Made by a program: the position numbers and the translations under genes
Notes under the pieces: model-generated
Databases searched by the model: none
Told to the model about the DNA's origin: nothing
The model's input: only the letters and a program-made list of their open reading frames with translations
In this document: piece after piece, positions 22,066 through 31,262 of the stretch
Numbering within the stretch: the first letter of the stretch is position 1
Layout: every line of letters begins with the position of its first letter
Assembly: GCA_018398815.1 (NCBI GenBank)
Contig: CM031601.1
Location: 31,375,546 to 31,439,545 of the forward strand
DNA length: 64,000 nucleotides
Origin: Conus ventricosus
Lineage: Eukaryota > Mollusca > Gastropoda > Neogastropoda > Conidae
Reading direction: 5' to 3'

Positions 22066-22378
22066 CAACGGAGGCAGCATGACGAAGCTGCTGCTGTTGG
22101 GACTGTCACTGCGTGTCTCCTCCTCCTCCTCCGCCCCTTCGCTGCCTTCACTCCCCTCTTTGGACGGGCCCTCCCCGTCTCTCTTCCCTCCCTCCTCTTC
22201 CTCTTGCACGGAGGCGTCAGACACGTCCTCATCCACACTGGAGTCTGCTCCTGGCAAGGGCAGTCCGGCCATCAGGTTGGCAAAAGGGCGGTCTTCCGGC
22301 TTCTCCACCGCCACGGGCTCTCCGTCTCCGTGCAGGAAGGCACTCAGGTGGTAGGTGTCCAGGGGGTTCCTGTCGGGG
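22066..22378 (-). CDS. ATG13: ATG13 exon (acidic disordered region with LIR motif)
   Basis: Opens after gtgtgatggcag in phase 2 and ends CCGTTG|gtgag in phase 0. It encodes PDRNPLDTYHLSAFLHGDGE, then DRPFANLMAGLPLPGAD, then a Glu/Ser/Gly-rich acidic linker, then SPNSSSFVMLPPL. FVML preceded by serines matches the [WFY]-x-x-[LIV] LC3-interacting region. Human ATG13 has FVMI at the equivalent place, also just before the C-terminal DLG block. The LIR recruits Atg8/GABARAP proteins. The acceptor is repeated in the neighbouring minisatellite, and a hAT element ends 16 bases beyond the donor. Confidence 0.87.
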
Positions 22379-23100
22379 CTGCCATCACACAGGGGCATAC
22401 AGGTCAAGGTCACTTCAACTTTATTCTAACATTGTGTGGCTGATAGTTTTATTCTGCCATTGTGTGGCTGCCATCACACAGGGCAAGGTCACTTCAGCTT
22501 TATTCTGCCATTGTGTGGCTGCCATCATACAGGGCAAGGTCACTTCAGCTTTATTCTGCCATTGTGTGGCTGCCATCACACAGGGGCACACAGGGCAAGG
22601 TCACTTCAGCTTTATTCTGCCATTGTGTGGCTGCCATCACACAGGGGCACACAGGGCAAGGTCACTTCAGCTTTATTCTGCCATTGTGTGGCTGCCATCA
22701 CACAGGGGCACAAAGGGCAAGGTCACTTCAGCTTTATTCTGCCATTGTGTGGCTGCCATCACACAGGGACACAAAGGGCAAGGTCACTTCAGCTTTATTC
22801 TGCCATTGTGTGGCTGCCATCACACAGAGGCACACAGGGCAAGGTCACTTCAGCTTTATTCTGCCATTGTGTGGCTGCCATCACACAGGGGCACACAGGG
22901 CAAGGTCACTTCAGCTTTATTCTGCCATTGTGTGGCTGCCATCACACAGAGGCACACAGGGCAAGGTCACTTCAGCTTTATTCTGCCATTGTGTGGCTGC
23001 CATCACACAGGGGCACACAGGGCAAGGTCACTTCAGCTTTATTCTGCCATTGTGTGGCTGCCATCACACAGGGGCACACATGCAGCTACCGCCAGGTCAC
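22379..23100. repeat. 61-bp minisatellite containing the ATG13 splice acceptor, 12 acceptor copies
   Basis: The phrase gccatcacac starts at 22381, 22470, 22521 (as gccatcatac), 22572, 22633, 22694, 22755, 22816, 22877, 22938, 22999 and 23060. The spacing is 61 bp from 22572 on and 51 bp in two earlier units that lack a ten-base ggcacacag-like block. On the minus strand each unit carries cccctgtgtgatggcag, identical to the real acceptor of the 22378 exon. Long Gln/His/Ser-rich frames on the plus strand are translations of this array. Confidence 0.96.
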
Positions 23101-23720
23101 TTCAGCTTTATTCTGACAGTATCAGCGCCAGCCAACTTCTCAGAGCCACATCAGGGCTGAAACTACTCAGAAAGAAGTAATGTGAGTGAAATAAGTAACA
23201 ACAAATGTTATCACCGAAGTGAAACAAGTAAGAATGAATTCTATCACAGAAGTGAAAAAAGTCACAACAAAATTTCTCCAGCTTGTAAAATATAAACAAA
23301 CATAAAACACAAATACTGTAAATTGTTAACAATACCACTTGATTTGAAAAAAAAGAAGACATAAATCCAGATAATACTGGAGGTTTTCGCAGATAAAGCA
23401 AAATCACAGATTAATTATAGTTACACCCTGGAAAAAAAACAACCCCCCCCCCCCCCCCCATAACATGTGCATGCATACAGACATACGTGAAATCATGTCT
23501 GCACAGATACACATGCATTCTAATGTATTACACAACAACAAAAAAAGGTAGGGTGGAAGGAAAGGATAGATGGAGGAGAGAGAGAAAGACAGACATAACA
23601 CATTATCACTATATCATATAGACGGACAAAGGTTGAGAAAGAGACAGAATGAATAAGACAGATAGACCAGCTGTGAGAAAAATACAGAGGGAGTGCAAAG
23701 ATTTACACAGATGGACAGAG

Positions 23721-23787
<67 letters not shown>

Positions 23788-24133
23788 GAGGGGGGGGGGG
23801 GAGATGACAGAAATACAGCATGTGAAGACAAAGAGGAGACAGACGACAAACACTGACACTGAAAGAAATGAAGGCAGTAACTCGATTTCTCGTGTAGATC
23901 CAAAACTCTCAACTGTCTCTCATCATCCCCAACATTTGCGCCGTCCTTCAGACTTATTCTAAACTGACTTAAGTGGCTGTGCTGTCACTTCTCAATTTCA
24001 GATACCCATTCATCACAAAACTTTCACAACCAAGAGTAAAACAGTAAACGTAGAACAGATTTTGATCATTCGCTAGCTTCTTCCCAAGGCAATGGGTTAA
24101 AAACACACTCCCCCTTTGCCCATTCGTCGTTAC
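23101..24133. other. ATG13 intron, no gene seen
   Basis: Contains a poly-C run at about 23443-23459, an (AG)n tract at 23725-23782 followed by poly-G, and AT-rich filler. Confidence 0.7.
23725..23782. repeat. (AG)n microsatellite
   Basis: About 29 AG units ending in ggagaggagggggg. Confidence 0.97.
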
Positions 24134-24324
24134 CTCTTCTGCTTCTCTTGCCCATCTACACTGTCAGCTAGGGTGGTGCTGGCCTCCTCTATCTGTGGAA
24201 GGGGGGGTGGGGGCGGGGACATACTGCACATGGTGCCGTCTGGGGGCTGGTGGAGAAGGTGGAGTTGAACGTGTCCTGTTTTTCCTGGCTCTCCAGGTTC
24301 CGTAAATCCTCCACAGACGTTGGG
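24134..24324 (-). CDS. ATG13: ATG13 exon (linker region), with a one-base frame break
   Basis: Opens after gactgtgcag. Its first C completes the split AA|C codon, and it reads PTSVEDLRNLESQEKQDTFN and STFSTSPQTAP, close to the vertebrate SVED...SFSTSP block. The frame then hits a stop unless one base is added at the C-run 24201-24207 (minus sense), after which it reads LPQIEEASTTLADSVDGQEK and leaves at AAGAG|gtaacg in phase 2. That is exactly the phase required by the exon at 22378. A homopolymer-length assembly error is the simplest explanation; a real mutation cannot be excluded. An internal GCA|gtatgt donor would give the wrong phase. Confidence 0.82.
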
Positions 24325-24561
24325 CTGCACAGTCACCACAGACTTCAGCACATACAGTTGCAAAAAAAGAAAAAGTGATACACACAAATTCATGGTCATA
24401 ACGCACACATGCAACAAGAACCTCACAGGCACACATTCAAAAGCTACACACACACATACACACACACTGCATTCACATTAAAATGACAAGCACGTATCTG
24501 CACAAGATACACACATAAACATGAGACAAACACTTACACAAACAACAGTCTTTTCATACAC

Positions 24562-24615
<54 letters not shown>
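24562..24615. repeat. (CA)n microsatellite
   Basis: About 26 CA units, with degenerate CA-rich flanks from 24430 to 24705. Confidence 0.97.
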
Positions 24616-24622
<7 letters not shown>

Positions 24623-24904
24623 CTACACAAAAACACACACATGGACAGGCACACACACATAAACACACACACACACCCTCACTCACTCACACACACACAA
24701 AGTGTGAATCATCTAACAAGAAAATGGCAGCCACAGAGGAGAGGAGCTACAGCAGATGGCATTGGGAGGGCAGCAGTGAGACTTTTTAAACATTCCTGGT
24801 TGAAATAACACTTTTAGTTGGTAAAGGAAAAGAAGTCTGGATGCCAGGTATGTTGACAAAGCAAAAGGGATGTTTTCAACAGTCCATGATGGAAGAGAAC
24901 AATT

Positions 24905-25165
24905 GTGTTCTTTTACTTCTATTATTATTACTGTTATCACTAATGTCATCATCATTATAATTATTACTATTACTATTACCATCTAACCCTTCTCCTTTCT
25001 CCCCTTCTGTGTGTATAGCCACCATTAATACTACAACTACTCTCATCATCTCATCACCAAAAGTGCTAGTAATCCTCTCTTTATTTTTCATTTTTCAATA
25101 TTTTCATCGTCAACATTATTATCATAATTGCTATCATTCTCATCATTATGATCATCAGTATTATT
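24905..25165. repeat. ATT/ATC-rich simple-sequence region
   Basis: Degenerate attatt/atcatc trinucleotide-rich stretch. Confidence 0.7.
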
Positions 25166-25489
25166 TCAACTCACACTGTTTCCTTCCCAACAGCCTCGTT
25201 TTCATTCAACGCCCATCTTGTGCCAAATTTGAGAAGATAAGTGATTGCACGTTCTTCGCTTTCATTGTCATGAATGTTGTTTATCTTGCCTGAAGTAGAC
25301 CCATCAGGTCAAACACGTCTGTTTTTTTTTTATTGTAATTTGTTGGTCCATGTTAATCCATGGAGTTACTTTAAATTCCTTTTAAAGTTTGTTTCAATTT
25401 CCGCCTGCAGTCACCTCACTTGGAAACTAACACAAAAAATGTAAGTTGAATTGAGAGCTGAGGGTGGGCCTGCTTCCTTGTCAAGAACA

Positions 25490-25560
25490 GGAATCAAACC
25501 TGAAACACTGCCCACTGAACAGAAATGAAGTCACTCCAAGACCTGAAGTATGACTGACAC
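25490..25560 (-). repeat. tRNA-derived SINE-like fragment
   Basis: The minus strand reads gtttcaggtttgattcctgt, a B-box-like match, preceded by ttctgttcagtgggcag. Weak evidence. Confidence 0.3.
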
Positions 25561-25602
25561 CACTCTGGGGGTTGCATTTCACTCCATTTCCCCCTCTTTT
25601 TT

Positions 25603-25628
25603 GGGGGGGGGGGGGGGGGGGGGGGGGG
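25603..25628. repeat. Poly-G run
   Basis: About 25 G. Similar runs of 15 or more G or C occur near 7480, 23443, 34410, 46247, 51257, 52435, 57971, 61249 and 61648. Confidence 0.95.
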
Positions 25629-25747
25629 CGGCGGGAAGGCAGGAAGTGGTGGATGGAGGACAGGAAGGAGGGTGGCACATCTTTACAGTCTAGGGCCATG
25701 TTTTTCCTAAGTAGGAATACACCCTTGTTTATACAGTAAGCGACAAG

Positions 25748-25749
<2 letters not shown>

Positions 25750-25801
<52 letters not shown>

Positions 25802-25808
25802 CACACAC
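25750..25808. repeat. (CA)n microsatellite
   Basis: About 26 CA units, 60 bases after an ATG13 donor (minus sense). Confidence 0.97.
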
Positions 25809-25866
25809 ATTACACTCATACACATATATACAATCTGACACGTACACAACACACAAAGAAACTTAC

Positions 25867-26103
25867 TTCCTGAACTTTCTGTTGCAGGGTTTAGGCTCAG
25901 AAATCTGGCCAAGGCGGGGTTCACTGAAGTGGTCGATCTTGGGATAGAGGGGAATTCCTGGTCTGGGCTGTTGCGGCATCTGGAGCTTTTCTGTGTAGGA
26001 CACAGTGACACGTATGGTCCCCATGGGTGTGGCCACCGCTCCGATCCGCCTCGTCTTGATGTCGTCCATCAGAATGCCTAAGTTTGGGGGTCCAATGTTA
26101 TAC
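25867..26103 (-). CDS. ATG13: ATG13 exon (HORMA C-terminal half)
   Basis: Opens after tgtggccctcag; the first G completes a split glutamine codon. It encodes YNIGPPNLGILMDDIKTRRI, GAVATPMGTIRVTVSYTEKL, then PLYPKIDHFSEP and ends at AGGAA|gtaagt in phase 2. The R-x-G-x-V-x-T-P-x-G-T-I segment and the following beta-strand are the most conserved part of the ATG13 HORMA domain, which pairs with ATG101. The IDHF segment also matches the vertebrate sequence after the HORMA fold. Confidence 0.93.
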
Positions 26104-26476
26104 CTGAGGGCCACAGAAACACCAGTTTTCATGAAATGTTTGACTCCAGGTGAGAATCTGTGCCTGGTGGATCCCAGTGAACAGGAAGGCCATTCAACAT
26201 CTCCACAAGGCAATATCTTCAGATCAACGCGTCATTTGTACAGATGCAGTTTGAATTTGAGGCCGAAGGTAAGAAATCAGTAACTGAAACACTTTTTTTC
26301 TCGAGATGTAAATAACTGGAACAACGTTTTCTTTCTTTTCTTTTTTTAATAAGGAAAAGGAAACCAAGTCTTGAAATAACTTGAACATTGTTTTCTTTCT
26401 TCTTTTTTTAAGAAGGAAAAAAAATTACATCTCATAAGCCTCAAAATCAGCCATTAAAATGGCCATAAGTTCCATT

Positions 26477-26800
26477 CATGTTGCTTACAGCCCAGCTGAC
26501 AAAGGGGGGGCCTTATCAGGGATGTCATGGCCAGAGGTTCCATTCATGTTGTTTACAGCCCAGCTGACAAGGGGCCTTATCAGGGATGTCATGGCCAGAG
26601 GTTCCATTCATGTTGTTTACAGCCCAGCTGACAAGGGGCCTTATCAGGGATGGCATGGCCAGAGGTTCAATTCATGTTGTTTACAGCTCAGCTGACAGTG
26701 AGGGGCCCTATCAGGGCATCATGGCCAGACGTTCATGTTGCTCACAGCCCAGCTGACAACGAGGGGCCTTATCAGGGATGTCATGGCCAGAGGGGACAGG
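26477..26800 (+). repeat. Tandem array of a dispersed repeat core, about 64-70 bp, 5 copies
   Basis: Five copies of tttacagcccagctgacaag, ggccttatcagggatgtcat and ggccagaggttc. The core matches the minus-strand repeat at 11836-11900. Confidence 0.9.
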
Positions 26801-26924
26801 ATGGTACAAAAAGTAGACTTGGTCCAGGAGAGCAACTGGGAAAGGTCCTCATTCCTGAAACTGCACTGAGGCTATCAATCCAATCCTAATTTTAAAAGAA
26901 CTGTGGCCATCCTAATTTTAAAAG

Positions 26925-27605
26925 AACTGTGGCCATTCCTCCCATTGTGAAAATGAAGGATTGCCATTTCTCCCACATCCCTCCCATTGTGAAAATGAAG
27001 GATTGCCATTACTTCCACATCCCTCCCATTATGAAAATGAAGGATTGCCATTACTCCCACATTCCTCCCACTGTGAAAATGAAGGGTTGCCATTACTCCC
27101 ACATCCCTCCCATTGTGAAAATGAAGGATTGCCATTACTCCCACATCCCTCCCATTGTGAAAATGAAGGGTTGCCATTACTCCCACATCCCTCCCATTGT
27201 GAAAATGAAGGGTTGCCATTACTCCCACATCCCTCCCATTGTGAAAATGAAGGGTTGCCATTACTCCCATCCTAAAACAGAACTGTGGCCATCCCTCCCA
27301 TTGTGAAAATGAAGGATTGCCATTACTCCAACATCCCTCCCATTGTGAAAATGAAGGGTTGCCATTACTCCAACATCCCTCCCATTGTGAAAATGAAGGG
27401 TTGCCATTACTCCCATCCTAAAACAGAACTGTGGCCATCCTTCCCATTGTGAAAATGAAGGGTTGCTATTACTCCCACATTCCTCCCATTGTGAAAATGA
27501 ATGGTTACTATTACTCCATCCTAAAACAGAACTGTAGCCATCCCTCCCATTGTGAAAATAAATGGCTGCCATTACTCCAATCCTGAAACAGAACTGTAGC
27601 CATCC
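26925..27605. repeat. 42-bp minisatellite, about 15 copies
   Basis: Unit cccattgtgaaaatgaaggg plus ttgccattactcccacatccct. Some units are interspersed with a second motif, cctaaaacagaactgtggcc. The 42-base period keeps both strands open, giving VKMKGCHYSHIPPI and HFHNGRDVGVMATL peptide repeats that are not a gene. Confidence 0.96.
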
Positions 27606-28160
27606 GGTCCAAAAAAATTTAATCTTCAAAATTATCATAAAACAAATGCAATCCTGAAACTTTTTTCAGGCAACTGGTAATTAAACAAAACTCAAACTCA
27701 TTTTTAAAAACACACTTAGTTCGTTTCCATATAGGCTACCTAAGAAGCTTTGAGAGTTAAGAGATGCCATTTGAGACCAGAGGCGTTTACCAAGGTTTCT
27801 GTCACTGTAAATACGCTTCAATTTGATTCAGAAAACTGAAAAAAACCCATGGATTTTTGGCTTGTGCCGAGTTCAACACAGAGGGACAGTGATAGGTGAC
27901 TGTCCATCAAGATGACCCATGGACCATTCAGCTGTCTACACAGCTGAATCAACAACAATAACTCAAAACAATGCATAGACTGTACAAGTACACTTGCATT
28001 CACTTCAGACTTAAGTAGCAGAGTGTGAGAGGACCAGTCTGCCTTGCATTTACCATAAAGGGCAAGGGAATAATATCAGGAAAGTCAAGTCATAACAAGA
28101 AAAAAAAACACAAAAAAAAACCCACAACCAAACCAAACAAAATGGCATCGGAGCACTTAC

Positions 28161-28285
28161 TGGTAATGGATCTGGAAGTCATCTTTCTTCTGTCGCTGAG
28201 ATAGGAGGTACGCAGGAGCCAGCCTGGACACGCTGATGATGGACTTCAGCGCCGACGTCATCCTCCCATACAGCGTGCTGGACAC
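28161..28285 (-). CDS. ATG13: ATG13 exon (HORMA middle)
   Basis: Opens after ttggtgtgcag in phase 0 and encodes VSSTLYGRMTSALKSIISVS then RLAPAYLLSQRQKKDDFQIHY, ending TACCA|gtaagt in phase 2. In vertebrate ATG13 the equivalent stretch reads from a V-S-Y-x-V-Y block to T-P-A-Y-x-L-S-R-x-Q-G. The A-L-K-S and P-A-Y-x-L-S segments are conserved. Confidence 0.93.
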
Positions 28286-28500
28286 CTGCACACCAACAGC
28301 AGTGACAAGGGTGTGGATGAGGGGAAACAGACCAGGAGTTCAACAGCTCTCAGAATGTATGGTAGAGATAAAAAAAAGAAGAAGATCAAATCTGCCTACC
28401 CTAGTCCCTATGCAGGAGCAACAATTTTCAAATTTCAGTCACCTGAAACTTTTGGAATTATCACTAAAAATAGATCTTTAAACAGCAAGAAAAATATCAC

Positions 28501-28501
28501 A

Positions 28502-28541
<40 letters not shown>
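28501..28541. repeat. (CA)n microsatellite
   Basis: About 20 CA units. Confidence 0.97.
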
Positions 28542-28543
<2 letters not shown>

Positions 28544-29034
28544 GAACTCAAAAACTGACTAAAAGCAAACCAAAGAACAAACACATACAAGAAAAATGAA
28601 ATCAAATGTGAGTAGAATGAAACCACCTTCTGGTTAACTAAGTGAGAAACCATTTCACTGTTACCACCATTTAAAATAAATAAAATAAAAACATCTACAC
28701 TCTACACAGGAAAAAAAGAAACATGCAGCAACAGGCTGCTTGGTTGTCTGTTTCATTTTGTTAGATAGTATTCTCCTGTTATTGTTTCTTTAACCAGTAA
28801 TCTTTAAACTCAACTGAGCTTATGTTGTCAGGCACCTACAACATAAAAAAAGGCATTTCTTTGACCAACAAGACCTAACTATTCCACCACTCAGGCTGTC
28901 AGTTGAAAACTGATAAAAGGAAACTTTTCACAAAAGTATATGAATATTAAATATTGATTTTCATTCTAAAACAGACTCAAAACCACAGCACTAAAATGCA
29001 ACACATCATGAATATGAATGAACTTCTCTCTGAC

Positions 29035-29223
29035 CTTGACGTCAGGGTCGCGGTGATCCACATCCAGTGACAGTGACCAGACCTCGAGGAAAATGTACGC
29101 ATTGTTTTCCTTGGTCTTCAGTGAGATCTCCACGTTGACAGGCTGGGCTAACACAGGGCCAGAACCCAGTGTCTTTCGTGCCACCGCTGTAAGTTCTGGG
29201 ATGTCGGGGATGGGAATGGTGAA
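29035..29223 (-). CDS. ATG13: ATG13 exon (HORMA N-terminal half)
   Basis: Opens after tttggtgtttcag in phase 0 with FTIPIPDIPELTAVARKTLG, followed by NVEISLKTKENNAYIFLEVW and SLSLDVDHRDPDVK, ending at AAG|gtcaga in phase 0. It is exactly 63 codons. Vertebrate ATG13 has F-N-L-A-I-x-D-I-P-E-V and V-E-I-S-L-K-T at the same positions, and its intron also precedes the F. The donor gtcaga is weaker than the gtaag consensus. Confidence 0.93.
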
Positions 29224-29767
29224 CTGAAACACCAAAATGAAAATACACTGGTTGATTCATTGCCAGCCTGGATATTAATGCTTTAAATGAATATCAATAG
29301 GCATAAATGATCTCTCTAGTTTCCTGACAAGAGCTGTAAATACTATGGGGTTCACCCTGTGTCAGTAAAAGTGACAATAGCAATTTCACTGACAGCATCA
29401 CTGTATATTTTCTTCACAAAGTACATTCTCAGTGAAAAATGTAATGGACTCATGTATAAATTCATGAACAACATTTATTCAGTTAAAATAAATGGATGGA
29501 TTCATACAATATGAAAAATGAAGTTCAGCAAATAATCTGGTTATTCTATCTGAAATGACTGAACAAATGGAAAACAAGAAGCAGAAACCAAGCTGAAACA
29601 CAGCTTTGTGGAGATGTAACGTAATGGGATAAAGGAGAGTTACCCAACTATCATCGGTTTTCCCTGGTCAACTTCTACTTCCCCAATCTCAAACAAATCA
29701 GTATCCTATTCTAACAAGGTTGCAGACAACAGTCATGCCACGTGGGAGCCATAGAGATCTGTTGGTT

Positions 29768-30165
29768 ATAATAATAATAATAATGAATACTTATATAGCG
29801 CCTATTCTCGGCTAGAGACCAAGCTCTAAGCGCTTTACAATCAACACACGTTTACACAACGGGCTGCCTACCTGGGTAGTGCCGACTGAAGAGCTGCCAG
29901 CTGGCGCTTCATTCAGTCGTTTCCCGTGTCATCCAGTCAATATCGTTCAATATCGATCACTCATTTTCCTTACTTCCTTCATTCTTTCCATTTCTCACGC
30001 AGGGTGCATGCTATGTGTAACGTGTCATCCATACCAACGGCCAAACTGGCCTACTCTTCCAAAAGTTAGTGATGGGATTTTACGTGTGTGCAAGATGTTA
30101 TGCGTGCGTTCACACACGGAACCTTGGTTAGAAGAACTGTCAAGTAAAGCTGCCAGTCCCCAACG
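29768..30165 (+). repeat. Dispersed repeat beginning (ATA)n and acttatatagcgcctattct
   Basis: Starts with an (ATA)n run, then cttatatagcgcc ... aagcgctttacaatcaac, then ctacctgggtagtgccgact, and text near gatgggattttacgtgtgtg. I recall this combination as a common invertebrate, especially gastropod, dispersed element. Family name not assigned. Confidence 0.6.
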
Positions 30166-30238
30166 TTGATTTTGTTCTTAACGTTTTATACAATCAAAAG
30201 AAAAGGAAATATTTTCCTCTTCACACTTTTCGTTTCGT

Positions 30239-31262
30239 TTTATTTTCTACCTTTTGCTGGCTGCTTTGGGGGTGCTGTTGGATTCTTTTTTGAACCTTTG
30301 GTGGTGAGAACACCACAGAATTACGGACTGTGGTGTGTCTCTATTTGATGCCAAGAGCACAGACACAATCAGCCGTGTCTCCCTGATGAGTCCGATCCAG
30401 CGGATGAGAGGCCTAGGATCGGGCAATAAATCTGCCTTCAAGAGGGATTGTGATGGTTCCCTCATGCAGATAGTGAAGGGCTTTCATATCTATAACATAC
30501 ATTTTCCCATTTTCTTCATCTTCAACACCCTTTTTTTCTCTTTAAATTCCAAATCTTTACCAAGTCATTACTATAATGATGGAAGAATTGTTAACCTGCA
30601 CTTGATTCCCCCCACTACTTAATTGTTCAGCATTATATTGTTTGGTCAATCCGTGGGGTAACTGCATCTCTTAGGAGATCCAAGTAAGGGTTGTTCTGCA
30701 CAATTCTTAGCCGCTGACAATGCTTGGGTTATTGTACAACAGAACTGACCACTCAGACTGTTCCATATTTTTTTTTTATCTCCCTTGCACCTTAAATGGA
30801 TTCTCAAGCAGAGGCTCAAAGATTGTCCCCTACAGTTTATACTGTTTACATAATGATTTTAGTTTTTCAGCAACTTTTTTCCTCTCCACACTTTTATTTG
30901 TTTTATTTTCCACCTTTCGCTGGCTGCTTTGGGGGTGCTGTTGGATTCTTTTTTGAACCCTTGGTGGTGTGAACACCACAGAATTACGGACTGTGGTGTG
31001 TCTCTATTTGACGCCAAGAGCATAACCATAATCAGCCATGTCTCCCTGATGAGTCTGATCCAACAGACAAAAGACTTAGGAGCAGGCAATACATAAAAAC
31101 CTGTCCTCATGAGGGATTGTGATGGTTCCCTATGCAGTTAGTGAAGGGCTTTCATACAACATATACTTTACCATTTACTTCATCTACAACATCACTTTTT
31201 TTTTTTCTAGTTTCACAACTTTCCCAAGTCATTATTATAATGATGGAAGAATTGTTAACCTG
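30239..31262. repeat. Two direct copies of a 360-bp segment, 660 bp apart
   Basis: 30239-30598 and 30899-31262 share tggctgctttgggggtgctg, accacagaattacggactgt, gagggattgtgatggttccc and aatgatggaagaattgttaa in the same order, with about 10 percent substitutions and small indels. Neither copy has a coding signature. Confidence 0.93.

Noticed and set aside
22113..23180. 355-codon and 200-plus-codon plus-strand frames (CHCVAAITQ, PLCGCHHTG repeats)
   Set aside because: They are translations of the 61-bp minisatellite in three frames, lacking any non-repeat coding character. The true coding sequence here is ATG13 on the other strand.
26875..27306. 131- and 125-codon frames on both strands
   Set aside because: 42-bp minisatellite, period divisible by three, no start context and no homology.
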